Notes: a model not told the origin generated them from the letters alone. A stretch of 64,000 bases of DNA from Ruminococcus sp. CAG:254 (GCA_000433635.1 HF997977.1:127481-191480); one strand, 5' to 3'; shown: positions 43,802 through 53,953, counted from the first letter of the stretch. Translations and numbers: made by a program.

Positions 43802-45799
43802 ATGCAATCGACTACACAAGCATCTGCATTTGAACAACTTCAGCTGAAATATTTACAGCGGCTTGCGGAACAATATCCAACCATCGACAAAGCAGCGGTG
43901 GAAATTATCAATTTGCAAGCCATCTTAAACCTTCCAAAAGGAACAGAACATTTTATCACCGATATTCACGGCGAATATGAGGCATTTTCTCACGTGCTGA
44001 AAAATGGTTCTGGTTCAGTCAAGAAAAAAATTGACGAAGTATTCGGACATACCTTGACACACGCTGACAAAAAATCACTGGCAACGCTGATTTATTATCC
44101 GCAAGAAAAAATGGATATTGTCAAAAAGACAGAACGGCATATGCGGGACTGGTACAAAATCGTTCTTTATCGACTGATTACGCTCTGTAAAACACTGTCC
44201 TCAAAATATACCCGTGCAAAAGTACGGGCAGCCATGCCGCAGGACTATGCCTTTGTAATGGAAGAGCTGATTACCGAAAAGCCGGAAATCCTGGACAAAG
44301 AGGCATATTATGAAACGATTATTGATACCATTATCCAGACTGACCGGGCAGAATCGTTCATTGTTGCCATGTCCGAACTGATTCAGCGGTTGGCAGTGGA
44401 GCACCTGCATATTTTAGGGGACATCTATGACCGTGGCCCTGCTCCGCATAAGATTATGGATAAGCTGCTGCAATATCACTCTTTGGATATTCAGTGGGGC
44501 AATCATGATATTGTATGGATGGGAGCAGCTGCCGGACAGCTTGCCTGTATCGCAACGGTTATCCGCAACTCTGCTCGATATTGCAACTTGGACATTTTAG
44601 AAGATGGATATGGCATCAACTTGTTGCCACTGGCAACATTTGCGATGGCAGTTTATCAGGATGACCCCTGTTCTCAGTTCAAGCTTTCCGGAAACCCGAA
44701 AACTTCCAGCACCGCAGAAACTGCCCTGCATATGAAAATGCATAAGGCGATTGCCATCATGCAATTCAAATTAGAAGGGCAGTTGATGAAAAAGCATCCA
44801 TCCTTTGAAATGGAAGACCGCCGGTTACTGCATTTGATTGACTACAAAGCCGGAACAATCGAATATGAAGGGAAGACGCTTTCCCTGCTGGATACACATT
44901 TTCCCACCATTGACCCAGAAGACCCCTATACACTGACCCCAGAAGAACAACTGGTGATGGAGCGGCTGCAATCGGCATTCCTGCACTGTGAAAAGCTGCA
45001 GCGGCATGTGAAGTTGTTGCTGCACCATGGAAGCCTTTATAAAGTCTGTAATGGAAACCTGCTGTATCATGGTTGTGTCCCGATAGAAGAGGATGGAACA
45101 TTCCGAAAAGTCAACATCTATGGGAATGAATACAGCGGAAAAGCCTTGTATGATTGCTTAGAAAGTTATGTTCGGAAAGCCTTTTTGGAGGTTGACCCGA
45201 TTGAGCAGGAAAAAGGGCGGGATATTCTATGGTATATCTGGACGGCGAAAAATTCACCGCTCTATGGAAAAGATAAGATGACCACCTTTGAACGCTACTT
45301 TTTAGCAGAACCGGAAACCCATCAGGAGCGAAAAAATGCCTATTATCGGTTCTTGAATGATGAAACGGTTATGAATCGCATTCTAGCAGAATTTGGGCTG
45401 GGCACAGATTCCCACATTGTCAACGGGCATGTGCCAGTCTTACAGATTGCCGGAGAAAGTCCGGTGAAATGCGGCGGAAAAGTAATGATTATTGACGGCG
45501 GATTTTCAAAAGTCTATCAGGAGAAAACCGGCATTGCTGGTTATACGCTGATTTATCATTCCTATGGGATGATGCTGGTTGCACATGAACCATTCACTTC
45601 TACAGAAGAGGCGATTCAAAAAGAAACCGACATTCACACCGACCGAATTTCTGTTATGGCAGCCTCCAGACGGCTGCAAGTGCGAGATACCGACCGAGGA
45701 CGAGAGATTCAGGAACGCATTGACGAGTTGATGCAGCTGCTGCAAGCCTACCGGAGTGGTACGTTGCAGCAGGAACAATCTTTTTTCGACAACAAATAA
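43802..45799 (+). CDS. fbp: Fructose-1,6-bisphosphatase, class III
   Basis: 665 residues, the length of the Firmicute class III enzyme. Metallophosphatase motifs appear in order: FITDIHGEYEAF, ILGDIYDRGP, QWGNHDIVWMG and, near the C-terminus, NGHVPV. It removes the C1 phosphate of fructose 1,6-bisphosphate for gluconeogenesis. Single gene with a good SD (GAAAGGAG) and promoter. Confidence 0.97.
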   Translation: MQSTTQASAFEQLQLKYLQRLAEQYPTIDKAAVEIINLQAILNLPKGTEHFITDIHGEYEAFSHVLKNGSGSVKKKIDEVFGHTLTHADKKSLATLIYYPQEKMDIVKKTERHMRDWYKIVLYRLITLCKTLSSKYTRAKVRAAMPQDYAFVMEELITEKPEILDKEAYYETIIDTIIQTDRAESFIVAMSELIQRLAVEHLHILGDIYDRGPAPHKIMDKLLQYHSLDIQWGNHDIVWMGAAAGQLACIATVIRNSARYCNLDILEDGYGINLLPLATFAMAVYQDDPCSQFKLSGNPKTSSTAETALHMKMHKAIAIMQFKLEGQLMKKHPSFEMEDRRLLHLIDYKAGTIEYEGKTLSLLDTHFPTIDPEDPYTLTPEEQLVMERLQSAFLHCEKLQRHVKLLLHHGSLYKVCNGNLLYHGCVPIEEDGTFRKVNIYGNEYSGKALYDCLESYVRKAFLEVDPIEQEKGRDILWYIWTAKNSPLYGKDKMTTFERYFLAEPETHQERKNAYYRFLNDETVMNRILAEFGLGTDSHIVNGHVPVLQIAGESPVKCGGKVMIIDGGFSKVYQEKTGIAGYTLIYHSYGMMLVAHEPFTSTEEAIQKETDIHTDRISVMAASRRLQVRDTDRGREIQERIDELMQLLQAYRSGTLQQEQSFFDNK

Positions 45800-45897
45800 A
45801 ATTTGTCGATTCCTGATTTGCACCCAGAAAAAAACAAATTTTTTATAAAAACTGCATAAGAATCTTGCATTTCTCGCCGAAATATGGTATGCTATAT

Positions 45898-46719
45898 TTA
45901 AATTTGCGGAAGATGCAGAAGCGTTTGTGCATTTTTCCAGAGAATCTGCTCTTTTTCAGCATCCGTCAGCGGAAGATTCTGTACTGCTGTCAAGTCCGCA
46001 GCAGGGTCGCTCCACGGGAAATCCGTTGCAAACAGAATGCGGTCTGTCCCATGTTTGCGGATGATTTGCAGGAGCAGTTCCGGTTGGATGTAGCTCAAAA
46101 TAAAGCTGATATCAAAATAGACGGGCTTTCCACAGAGTTTTTCCAACACTTCTTCGTGCATGCGGTTTGCACCGCCATGTGCAAGGACAATATTGGGTTG
46201 CTCCGGCACGGTATCCCCATAGACCTGCTCTAACATGTGCAAGGTGCGGTCTGGCGTGCAGTGTACCGTTTCTGGAAAACCGTCATCGATTCCGGCATGA
46301 ATGACCACAGGTAACTGCAAAGTGACACATATCCGCAAAATGCGGATGTATTTCGGGTCGTCTATGTAGGTCTGCTGATAGTCCGGATGCAGCTTGATGC
46401 CGTAAAGTCCAGCCTGTTTGATTTGCAGCAGGTGTTCTTCCGGTGTTGGGTCGTCTGGATGAATGCCGCCAAAGGCAAAAATCTGCGGATGTTCGTTGCA
46501 GGCAATGGCATATTTGAGAATGCTGTCGAACTGTTTCGGACGGGTCACAACGGGCAGCGTGACGCTGTGGGTAACACCGCTGGTCTGCATATTGGACAGC
46601 AGAGAGGAAAATGTTCCGTTGCCAAACGGCTGGCTGTTGCTTTTCTGGGCAAGCATGGAGATGGTTTTTTCTGCGATTGCCTCTGGAAACACGTGAGTGT
46701 GAAAATCAATGACTGGCAT
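45898..46719 (-). CDS. Amidohydrolase family metal-dependent hydrolase
   Basis: 273 residues. N-terminal MPVIDFHTHVFPEAIAEK has the HxH metal motif, followed by GIKLHPDYQ (metal Lys/His region), VIHAG, VLAHGG and a late Asp in FATDFPW. These are the marks of TatD-like and aminocarboxymuconate decarboxylase-type amidohydrolases; the substrate is unknown. The ATG at 46719 follows AAAGGT; the long upstream extension to 47028 is antisense to paaK and is rejected. No terminator was seen beyond its stop, and fbp converges on it from the left. Confidence 0.88.
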   Translation of the reverse strand: MPVIDFHTHVFPEAIAEKTISMLAQKSNSQPFGNGTFSSLLSNMQTSGVTHSVTLPVVTRPKQFDSILKYAIACNEHPQIFAFGGIHPDDPTPEEHLLQIKQAGLYGIKLHPDYQQTYIDDPKYIRILRICVTLQLPVVIHAGIDDGFPETVHCTPDRTLHMLEQVYGDTVPEQPNIVLAHGGANRMHEEVLEKLCGKPVYFDISFILSYIQPELLLQIIRKHGTDRILFATDFPWSDPAADLTAVQNLPLTDAEKEQILWKNAQTLLHLPQI

Positions 46720-46778
46720 ATCAATCGACCTTTCTGTGATAAAAATCTGAGAACTGTAACGCATACAGTTTCTTTTTG

Positions 46779-46807
46779 ATTGTATCACATGGATGGAAAA
46801 AATGCAA
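46779..46807 (-). promoter_or_regulatory. Promoter of the amidohydrolase gene
   Basis: Minus strand TTGCAT (46807-46802), 17-bp spacer, TACAAT (46784-46779). A small AACTGT/ACAGTT stem lies in the leader. No clear promoter was found for the divergent paaK gene. Confidence 0.55.
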
Positions 46808-46863
46808 GCAAGCAATTTCTGCAAATTACGACAGAAACCAAAGAAATAGGAGTATTCGGAAAA

Positions 46864-48174
46864 ATGGAACAGCGTTATTATCAGAAAGAAATAGAAACCA
46901 TGCCACTGGAGGACATGAAAGCCCTTCAGTCCGAACGGTTGGTTGCACAGGTCAAGCATGTTTATGAAAATGTACCGTATTATCGGGAAAAAATGGATGC
47001 CGCTCATGTAAAGCCGGAAGATATTCATGGCGTTGAAGATTTACATAAGCTGCCGTTTCTGTCCAAGGCAGACTTGCGGGATCAGTACCCATACGGACTG
47101 CTCGCAAAGCCGCTGAAGGACTGCGTAAGAATTCAGTCAACCTCTGGCACAACTGGCAGAAGAGTGGTTGCATTCTATACCCAGCATGACATTGACCTTT
47201 GGGAGGATTGCTGTGCAAGAGCAGTCACTGCGGTAGGTGGAACAGATGAAGATGTCTGCCAGGTTTGCTATGGATATGGCTTGTTTACAGGCGGAGCAGG
47301 TCTGAATGGCGGTTCTCATAAGGTTGGATGTTTGACGCTGCCGATGTCCTCTGGTAATACAGAACGGCAGATTCAGTTCATGATGGATTTACAGTCAACA
47401 ATTCTCTGCTGTACCCCATCTTATGCGGCATACATTGGCGAAACGCTCAAGGAAAAGGGATACAAGCCGGAAGATAACCACTTGAAGGCTGGTATTTTCG
47501 GTGCAGAACCATGGACAGAAGAAATGCGGCAGAACATTCAGGATTTGCTGGGCATTCGGGCATATGATATTTATGGCTTGACCGAAACTTCTGGTCCAGG
47601 TGTTGCATTTGAATGCTGCGAACAGCACGGTATGCACATCAACGAAGACCACTTCATTCCGGAAATCATTGACCCGGAAACGGGCGAAGTACTACCGGAT
47701 GGTGAAAAAGGGGAACTGGTCTTCACTTCCATCACAAAGGAAGCATTCCCGCTGCTGCGGTATCGCACCAGAGATATTTGCGTTTTGAGCCGGGAGAAAT
47801 GCTCTTGCGGCAGAACACTGATCAAGATGACAAAGCCGATGGGACGCAGCGATGATATGATGATCATTCGTGGTGTCAACGTATTCCCATCTCAGATCGA
47901 AACTGTTCTGCTGAACGAAGGCTATTCTCCGAACTATCAGATTGAAGTTGACCGTGTCAACAACACCGACACGCTGGATGTCTATGTAGAACTCTCTCCG
48001 GAACAGTTTACAGACTCTCTGGAAGAAATCACTAAGCAGGAAAAGCATCTGGTTTCAGCAATTCGTACCATGCTGGGCATTTCTCCGAAGGTACATCTGG
48101 TTGATCCGAAGACCATTGCAAGAAGCGAAGGCAAGGCAGTCCGTGTCATCGACAAGCGGAAGCTGCATGACTAA
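46864..48174 (+). CDS. paaK: Phenylacetate-CoA ligase
   Basis: 436 residues, the adenylate-forming family. It activates an aryl acid such as phenylacetate to its CoA thioester. ATP-binding motif STSGTTGRRV, then DIYGLTETSGPG, RYRTRDI and the C-terminal hinge and Lys region (GRSDDMMIIRGVNVFPSQIE). The ATG at 46864 follows AGGAG by 11 nt; an in-frame open stretch from 46780 lacks an SD. An ACT-domain protein follows at 50 bp, a common partner of this gene in anaerobes that oxidise aromatic amino acids through 2-oxoacid oxidoreductases. Confidence 0.95.
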   Translation: MEQRYYQKEIETMPLEDMKALQSERLVAQVKHVYENVPYYREKMDAAHVKPEDIHGVEDLHKLPFLSKADLRDQYPYGLLAKPLKDCVRIQSTSGTTGRRVVAFYTQHDIDLWEDCCARAVTAVGGTDEDVCQVCYGYGLFTGGAGLNGGSHKVGCLTLPMSSGNTERQIQFMMDLQSTILCCTPSYAAYIGETLKEKGYKPEDNHLKAGIFGAEPWTEEMRQNIQDLLGIRAYDIYGLTETSGPGVAFECCEQHGMHINEDHFIPEIIDPETGEVLPDGEKGELVFTSITKEAFPLLRYRTRDICVLSREKCSCGRTLIKMTKPMGRSDDMMIIRGVNVFPSQIETVLLNEGYSPNYQIEVDRVNNTDTLDVYVELSPEQFTDSLEEITKQEKHLVSAIRTMLGISPKVHLVDPKTIARSEGKAVRVIDKRKLHD

Positions 48175-48224
48175 TTCATAAAACCAAACCGAAAAAATGT
48201 AACAGAAAAAAGGAGTGTATCATT

Positions 48225-48656
48225 ATGGCAATTCAACAGGTATCCGTTTTTGTACAAAATAAACCCGGTGCATTATCTGCAATCTGCAAACTGCTGGCAG
48301 AGTCAGGCGTAGATATGCGGGCAATGTTCATCTCCGACACGAAAGAATTCAGTATTCTGCGTCTGATTGCAGATGATACTGAAAAAGCAGCAGAAGTTCT
48401 GCGGGATCAGAACTGTATTGTTTCCATCAATCCTGTCATTGGGGTCGCTGTACCGGATGCACCGGGCGGAATCGCTGGAATGTTGCGGGTATTGTCTGAA
48501 ACAGGCATGAATGTCGAATATACCTATGCGTTTGTCGCACATCCAGGCGAACGGGCATATGTTGTTCTGCGAGTGACCGACATTGCAGCAGCAGAAGATA
48601 TTCTGAAAAAAGCAGGCTTTTTGCTGATTACCGAGCAGGATATTCAGAACCTATAA
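48225..48656 (+). CDS. Tandem ACT-domain protein
   Basis: 143 residues made of two ACT repeats: SVFVQNKPGALSAICKLLAESGVDMRAM (about 6-33) and a second from about 70 (DAPGGIAGMLRVLSETGMNVEYTY). ACT repeats bind amino acids. Its place after paaK suggests it senses an aromatic amino acid and tunes that pathway. The SD AAAGGAG precedes the ATG. Confidence 0.93.
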   Translation: MAIQQVSVFVQNKPGALSAICKLLAESGVDMRAMFISDTKEFSILRLIADDTEKAAEVLRDQNCIVSINPVIGVAVPDAPGGIAGMLRVLSETGMNVEYTYAFVAHPGERAYVVLRVTDIAAAEDILKKAGFLLITEQDIQNL

Positions 48657-48671
48657 GCTTGAAAAAAGAAC

Positions 48672-48720
48672 AAGCCCTCGGCAGACTGTCCCAATGGTGC
48701 AGCCTGTCGGGGGCTTTTGT
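48672..48720. terminator. Terminator after the ACT-domain gene
   Basis: AAGCCCTCGGCAG (48672-48684) pairs with CTGTCGGGGGCTT (48704-48716), with wobble pairs, followed by TT. It lies between convergent genes. Confidence 0.75.
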
Positions 48721-48730
48721 GTTGGATGGT

Positions 48731-50347
48731 TTAAGTCGTTTCAGAGTGCAGAACGACGGTATCTCCCGCTAAGATTTCCGTGTCACCCTGCGGAATAATC
48801 GTTTCTGAACCACGCTGAATCATGAGAATCAACGTTTTTTTTCCGAGGTTCAAGTTACGGATTTGCTTGCCGTTCCACTTGTGATGGTCGTCAATTACGA
48901 GTTCGGAAAGCTGCATGTTTGCTGTTTGCTGGCAGTTTCCGGCACTCAGTACAACAACATCACCCTGTTCAATTTTGGTATTTCCCTTTGGAATTACGGT
49001 TTTTCCGTTCCGAATCAGCATTGCAAGCAGGGTATCCGGCGGAAGAGCAATGCTGCTGACAGGCTGGTCAATCCAAGCATGATTGGCATGAATCGGCAAT
49101 TGCAGCGTCTGAATGATTTCTTCGTCCGTGTAGTCAGTAAAGGTTTTCAAGACGTTCTGAGAATCGTCAATCATATGCAACTTTTTGGATACCCAAGGAA
49201 GAAATGTTCCCTGTAGGGCAATGGAAAAAAGCACGATGCAGAAAACCAAGTGAAAGAGGTCATATTTCAGCGTTACAGAACCGGCAGCTTCCATGCTTGC
49301 AACAGCAGTGATGGCGAAAATTGCAGAGGTTGCACCACGCAGCCCAGCCCAAGAGATGAGGAGTTGCTGCGAGAATTTCGCCCGGAAGGGCGTTAATAAA
49401 ACGCCAACGACCAGCGGACGTGCGATAAATGTCAAGAAGATGGAAATGCCCAAAGCTGGCAGCAGCACGCCAATCAATTTTGTTGGTGTGCAGAGCATTC
49501 CCAAGATGAAGAAGACCAGCAGCTGCATCAGACCAGTTACACCGTCAAAGAAATGCACAAGGTTTTTCTTGTTGGAGAGTTCTGCATTTCCTAAGATAAT
49601 ACCGGCAATATAGGCACTCAGATAGCCATTTCCGCCAATCATGGTTGGAACAACATAGGAGAGAATTGCCACTGCCAGCATGAAAACCAAGTCAAATCCG
49701 CTGGTATCGAACTGAAATCGCCGGAGAAAGAACAATACGACAAGTGCCAACACTGCCCCAATTCCCACACCAAATACAATCTGTGCAAAGACTTGATACA
49801 GAACAGAGCCAGCAGAAACAGAAGTTTCCATCATTGCCACAACAATGGTGACCATTAAGTATGCAATCGGGTCATTACTACCACTCTCAACTTCGAGCAG
49901 AGATGCCGTGCCGTATTTCAAGTTCAGCTTTTTTGCACGCAAGATGGAAAAGACAGAAGCGGCATCCGTAGAACTGATGACAGAGCCAATCAACAGGCTT
50001 TCCAGCAGCCCAACGTGCAGCACGATGTGACAAAAGCCGCCAACTGCCGCCGCAGTGAGAAAGACCCCAACAGTAGAAAGCAGGATGGCTCGTCCGGCAA
50101 CGGGCTTTGCAGCACTCCATTTTGTTCCGAAACCGCCGTAGAAAATAATCAGAATCAGAGCGGCGGTGCAGACGTTTTCCGTTAGTTGATAATCATTGAA
50201 TGAAATGCCCAGAATCCCATCTTCTCCGCAGAGCATTCCCACGCAGAGAAATGCCAGCAACATCGGGATTCCGATTTTTGCGGTAATTTTGTTGCATAAA
50301 ATACAAGCAATCGTGGATACGGATAATAATAACAGTAATTGAATCAT
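48731..50347 (-). CDS. K+(Na+)/H+ antiporter with RCK_C domains (NhaP2/CvrA type)
   Basis: 538 residues. About 12 membrane segments (1-385) of the CPA1/CPA2 type, with the ion-site region SSTDAASVFSIL and SGSNDPIAYLM. The C-terminal cytoplasmic part (about 400-538) contains two TrkA-C (RCK_C) regions that bind nucleotides or ligands. It exchanges K+ or Na+ for protons for pH and volume control. Single gene; the SD is GGAGGA. Confidence 0.9.
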   Translation of the reverse strand: MIQLLLLLSVSTIACILCNKITAKIGIPMLLAFLCVGMLCGEDGILGISFNDYQLTENVCTAALILIIFYGGFGTKWSAAKPVAGRAILLSTVGVFLTAAAVGGFCHIVLHVGLLESLLIGSVISSTDAASVFSILRAKKLNLKYGTASLLEVESGSNDPIAYLMVTIVVAMMETSVSAGSVLYQVFAQIVFGVGIGAVLALVVLFFLRRFQFDTSGFDLVFMLAVAILSYVVPTMIGGNGYLSAYIAGIILGNAELSNKKNLVHFFDGVTGLMQLLVFFILGMLCTPTKLIGVLLPALGISIFLTFIARPLVVGVLLTPFRAKFSQQLLISWAGLRGATSAIFAITAVASMEAAGSVTLKYDLFHLVFCIVLFSIALQGTFLPWVSKKLHMIDDSQNVLKTFTDYTDEEIIQTLQLPIHANHAWIDQPVSSIALPPDTLLAMLIRNGKTVIPKGNTKIEQGDVVVLSAGNCQQTANMQLSELVIDDHHKWNGKQIRNLNLGKKTLILMIQRGSETIIPQGDTEILAGDTVVLHSETT

Positions 50348-50425
50348 GGGAAATCATTCCTCCTTTTCGGTTGCGGACGAATCGGCGGATGTTGTGTCAA
50401 AAGAAAGAAGTGCTGAAATTGCTGG

Positions 50426-51544
50426 TTAATCGGATACCTCGACGGCATTTCCCAGCAGTTTGAAGTCCTGACAATTCTTGCAAAGCTCATTTAAGAAGGC
50501 TGCAATGGAACGATTCATCAAGTTGCCCTTGAAATCCACATAGAATGCAACGTCAAAGCTGCCGTCCTGAATCGGTCGGCTTTCCAACTTCACCAAGTCC
50601 AATCCCTGTAAATAGAATTGGTTCAAAATTTTACTCAAGCTACCGGGTACGTTTGGCAAAGTCATCATAATCGAAATGACGGAGGCATCCGGTGCAACCA
50701 TCATCTGTTTGGAAATGCAGATGAAACGGGTATAGTTTAAGGCAACATTTGCGATACCAGAAAACAGAATGTCCATGTGATTTTGCTTGGCACATTCTTC
50801 CGAGCAAATCGCTGCAAATGGTTCTGAACTGGATGCAACAAAGGCAGCTGCTGTTGCGGTATTGCTGTATTCAATTTGTTTGAGATTATGATATTTCAGG
50901 AAGTCCGAACATTGCAGCAATGCTTGCGGATGCGAATAAACCGCCTGAATCTGTTCCAGAGAAACGCCCGGCCGAACCGCCAGACAGTGCTTGATTTTCA
51001 CTTGATTCATGGCAGTAATATAGCAATTGTACTTTCCAAGCAAGTCGTATGTTGGTGTGACCGAACCGCTGGTACTATTATAAACAGGCAGCACCCCAAA
51101 TTCGACTTCGCCCCGTTCTACTGCCTGAAAGACATGTTCAAAAGTGGGGTAGAAAGTGACAGCTCTGCCAGGGAAGAACTGCTGAGAAGCCGTTTCGGAG
51201 TTTGCACCATTCGTTCCCTGACAGCCGATTTTCTGGGCAGCAGAAAAATTCGGAACGGGGAAAATGGGGTCGATTTCCATTTTGGCTAAGATACGGGATT
51301 GCAGCTGCTTGCTGATATCTAAGATGACAGAGAACAGCGTCCGTGCAGCATGCTTGCGGTCTGGGGAGGCTGCCTGTTCGATCTTGTCCAGCAGCTTTTC
51401 TTCCCGTTCCGGCTGGAAAACTGGGAGGTTGTGTTCTTTTTTATAAAGGGCGACATCTCGGCAAAGATCCATACGCCGTTCAAACAGTGCAAGCAGTTCC
51501 TTGTCCAAGGCATCAATTTCTGTGCGGATTTCTTCTAAATTCAT
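50426..51544 (-). CDS. pheA: Bifunctional chorismate mutase / prephenate dehydratase
   Basis: 372 residues. The AroQ chorismate mutase domain (about 1-90) contains IRTEIDALDKELLALFERRM. The prephenate dehydratase domain (about 105-270) includes GCQGTNGANSETA, in place of the usual GPxGTFSxxA, and FGVLPVYNSTSGSV; the C-terminal ACT regulatory domain starts near 285 (MMTLPNVPGSLSKIL). It makes phenylpyruvate and should be inhibited by phenylalanine. The loop YNSTSG replaces the usual ENS of classical enzymes, a difference worth testing. Start at 51544 with the SD AAAGGAA. Confidence 0.92.
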   Translation of the reverse strand: MNLEEIRTEIDALDKELLALFERRMDLCRDVALYKKEHNLPVFQPEREEKLLDKIEQAASPDRKHAARTLFSVILDISKQLQSRILAKMEIDPIFPVPNFSAAQKIGCQGTNGANSETASQQFFPGRAVTFYPTFEHVFQAVERGEVEFGVLPVYNSTSGSVTPTYDLLGKYNCYITAMNQVKIKHCLAVRPGVSLEQIQAVYSHPQALLQCSDFLKYHNLKQIEYSNTATAAAFVASSSEPFAAICSEECAKQNHMDILFSGIANVALNYTRFICISKQMMVAPDASVISIMMTLPNVPGSLSKILNQFYLQGLDLVKLESRPIQDGSFDVAFYVDFKGNLMNRSIAAFLNELCKNCQDFKLLGNAVEVSD

Positions 51545-51578
51545 AATCGCATTCCTTTCAACTTTTTTGTCTTTTTCT

Positions 51579-51608
51579 ATTATACAAAAATTTTTTTGGA
51601 AAATCAAC
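51579..51608 (-). promoter_or_regulatory. Promoter of pheA
   Basis: Minus strand TTGATT (51608-51603), 18-bp spacer, TATAAT (51584-51579). It is divergent from the ruvC promoter, about 20 bp away. Confidence 0.7.
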
Positions 51609-51628
51609 ATAAAAATTTGAATCACTAT

Positions 51629-51658
51629 TGAAAGCACCCCTTGAAATATGGTATAATA
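51629..51658 (+). promoter_or_regulatory. Promoter of the ruvC-to-cvpA run
   Basis: TTGAAA (51629-51634), 18-bp spacer, TATAAT (51653-51658). No LexA box was recognised around it. Confidence 0.75.
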
Positions 51659-51711
51659 GTAATTGTCTGTAAAACGGACGGGATGAAAATGAGAATAGGA
51701 GAACGGCAGTT

Positions 51712-52206
51712 ATGCGAATTTTAGGGGTAGACCCGGGTTATGCCATTGTTGGATTTGGCGTATTGGAATATACCGGAACGACTTTTACACCGATTACATA
51801 CGGTGCAATTACCACCGCCGCAGAAACGCCGTTTTTACGGCGGCTGGAGAGCATTTATCGGGATTTTCGGACGCTGATTCAGCAATACCATCCGGATTGT
51901 GTGGCGATGGAACGACTTTATTTCACATCCAACCAAAAGACGGTAATTGATGTGGCACAAGCAAGAGGCGTTTTAATGCTGACGGCACAGCTGGAACAAA
52001 TTCCCGTTTCGGAGTATACGCCCTTGCAAGTAAAGCAGGCGGTTGTCGGATATGGCAGAGCCGAGAAGAAGCAAGTCATGGAATTGACACGCCGGATTTT
52101 AAAGCTGCAAAAAATCCCGAAGCCGGACGATGCTGCCGATGCACTGGCAATTGCCATTTGCCACGGACATTGTGCAACGGGCTTGCAGGGAAGAATGGAA
52201 TCATAG
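51712..52206 (+). CDS. ruvC: Holliday junction resolvase RuvC
   Basis: 164 residues. Catalytic acidic residues: Asp in LGVDPGYAIVGFG, Glu in CVAMERLYF, and two Asp in KPDDAADALAIAICH. It cuts Holliday junctions made during recombination repair. ruvA follows 19 bp later. Confidence 0.97.
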   Translation: MRILGVDPGYAIVGFGVLEYTGTTFTPITYGAITTAAETPFLRRLESIYRDFRTLIQQYHPDCVAMERLYFTSNQKTVIDVAQARGVLMLTAQLEQIPVSEYTPLQVKQAVVGYGRAEKKQVMELTRRILKLQKIPKPDDAADALAIAICHGHCATGLQGRMES

Positions 52207-52225
52207 GAACATAGGGAGCAGAAAC

Positions 52226-52840
52226 ATGATTGACAGTTTACATGGAACTTTAATCGCCAAGGAAATGAATATGGCAGTGGTCGAATGCGGTGGCGTTGGC
52301 TATGCCTGCCGGATTTCGTATCAGACTTATAGCAAGCTGTGTGCCGTTGGCGAAGAGGTATTTTTGTATACGATTCTCTCCGTTTCCATGCGGGAAGGGA
52401 ATCTGGAATTATATGGCTTTCTCAGTGCACAGGAACGCCGCTGTTTCTCCATGCTGACAGGGGTCGGCAGTGTCGGTGGCAAAGCAGCCCTTGCGATTTT
52501 GTCCGAATTGACACCGGAACGCCTGGCATTGGTGGTTGCCTCTGGCGACAGCAAGACTTTGACCAAAGTCAAAGGCATTGGAACAAAAATGGCACAGCGG
52601 ATTGTACTGGAATTGAAAGACAAAATTGCGAAGGAGCAGGGCGGTGTCCTGTCCGCAGCAAATCTCTCCGCTGAAGTTGCTCCGCCGGCAGAAAGCGAAG
52701 TGGCAGAAGCATTGTCGGCACTGACCGTTCTGGGCTATACACAGCTGGAAGTGATGCCGATTCTGGCAAAGCTGCCTGCGGAGTTGTCCGCAACAGAACT
52801 GATTAAAGAAACGCTGAAAGCCATTGGAAAACGGTGTTAA
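52226..52840 (+). CDS. ruvA: Holliday junction helicase subunit RuvA
   Basis: 204 residues. N-terminal OB fold (MIDSLHGTL...VGYACRI), two helix-hairpin-helix motifs (LTGVGSVGGKAAL and VKGIGTKMAQRIV) and a C-terminal RuvB-binding helix bundle (from about 150). The true start is the ATG at 52226 after AGGGAGCAG; an open frame beginning at 52130 overlaps ruvC and is rejected. Confidence 0.97.
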   Translation: MIDSLHGTLIAKEMNMAVVECGGVGYACRISYQTYSKLCAVGEEVFLYTILSVSMREGNLELYGFLSAQERRCFSMLTGVGSVGGKAALAILSELTPERLALVVASGDSKTLTKVKGIGTKMAQRIVLELKDKIAKEQGGVLSAANLSAEVAPPAESEVAEALSALTVLGYTQLEVMPILAKLPAELSATELIKETLKAIGKRC

Positions 52841-52861
52841 ACAGAAAAAGGAGGACGCATT

Positions 52862-53953
52862 GTGATTGAAACAAGCGATATGCAGTTTGATTCCCGGATG
52901 GTTACGGCGGAAGAAACGCCGGAAGACCATGATGTGGAAGTCACACTGCGACCGCAAACACTGGCGGAATATATCGGTCAGGATAAAGTCAAGGAAAACA
53001 TGGCGATTTATATTCAGGCAGCCAAGCGGCGAGGCGACCCTTTGGATCACGTCTTGCTGTATGGGCCGCCGGGGCTTGGAAAGACAACACTTTCCGCCAT
53101 CATTGCCCATGAAATGGGTGTCAACCTGCGGGTAACAACGGGTCCAGCCATTGAAAAGCCGGGCGATTTGGCAGCGTTGCTGACCAACTTACAGCCGAAC
53201 GATGTGCTATTCATTGATGAAATCCATCGGCTTTCCCGTGCGGTAGAAGAAATTCTCTATCCGGCATTGGAAGACCATGCCATTGATATTATCATGGGAA
53301 AAGGACCTTCCGCCCGTTCCCTGCGGATTGATTTGAACCCATTCACATTGATTGGTGCAACAACACGTGCCGGGCAGCTTTCCAGTCCGCTGCGAGATCG
53401 ATTTGGTGTGATTCAGCGGTTGGAGCTTTACACCACGGAACAGCTGACGGATATTGTCCGGCGAAGCAGCATGATTCTGGAAATTCCCTGTACCTTTGAG
53501 GGAGCAGCAGAAATTGCCAGCCGAGCAAGAGGAACACCTCGAATTGCAAACCGTCTGCTGAAGCGAGTACGAGATTTTGCCGATGTTATGGGCAACGGAG
53601 AAATCACGCTGGACATTGCCAAAATTGCACTGGGACGGCTGGAGATTGACGAACTGGGCTTAGACAGCAATGACCGCCGAATGCTCACAATGATGATTAA
53701 AGGCTATGGCGGTGGGCCTGTTGGGCTGGAAACGCTGGCATCTGCACTGGGCGAAGAAGCGGTTACATTGGAAGATGTCTGCGAGCCGTATCTGATGCAG
53801 CTGGGCTTTTTGTCGAGAACGCCACGGGGACGCTGTGCGACAGCACTAGCATATGAACACATGGGCTTTCCGCTTCCAGAGCAGCGAAAAGCACCGATAC
53901 AGGGACAAATGACCCTATCCGAAGCGGAAGCAGATGCCGCAGAACAGAAATAA
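52862..53953 (+). CDS. ruvB: Holliday junction helicase ATPase RuvB
   Basis: 363 residues, GTG start after AAAGGAGG. AAA+ motor: Walker [11 protein letters not shown], Walker [10 protein letters not shown], sensor 1 LIGATTRAG and arginine finger region SPLRDRFG; the C-terminal winged helix contains RTPRGR. With RuvA it drives branch migration. Confidence 0.98.
   Translation: MIETSDMQFDSRMVTAEETPEDHDVEVTLRPQTLAEYIGQDKVKENMAIYIQAAKRRGDPLDHVLLYGPPGLGKTTLSAIIAHEMGVNLRVTTGPAIEKPGDLAALLTNLQPNDVLFIDEIHRLSRAVEEILYPALEDHAIDIIMGKGPSARSLRIDLNPFTLIGATTRAGQLSSPLRDRFGVIQRLELYTTEQLTDIVRRSSMILEIPCTFEGAAEIASRARGTPRIANRLLKRVRDFADVMGNGEITLDIAKIALGRLEIDELGLDSNDRRMLTMMIKGYGGGPVGLETLASALGEEAVTLEDVCEPYLMQLGFLSRTPRGRCATALAYEHMGFPLPEQRKAPIQGQMTLSEAEADAAEQK

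Noticed and set aside
46720..47028. N-terminal extension of the amidohydrolase
   Set aside because: Antisense to paaK and across the amidohydrolase promoter; the HxH motif starts right after the ATG at 46719.
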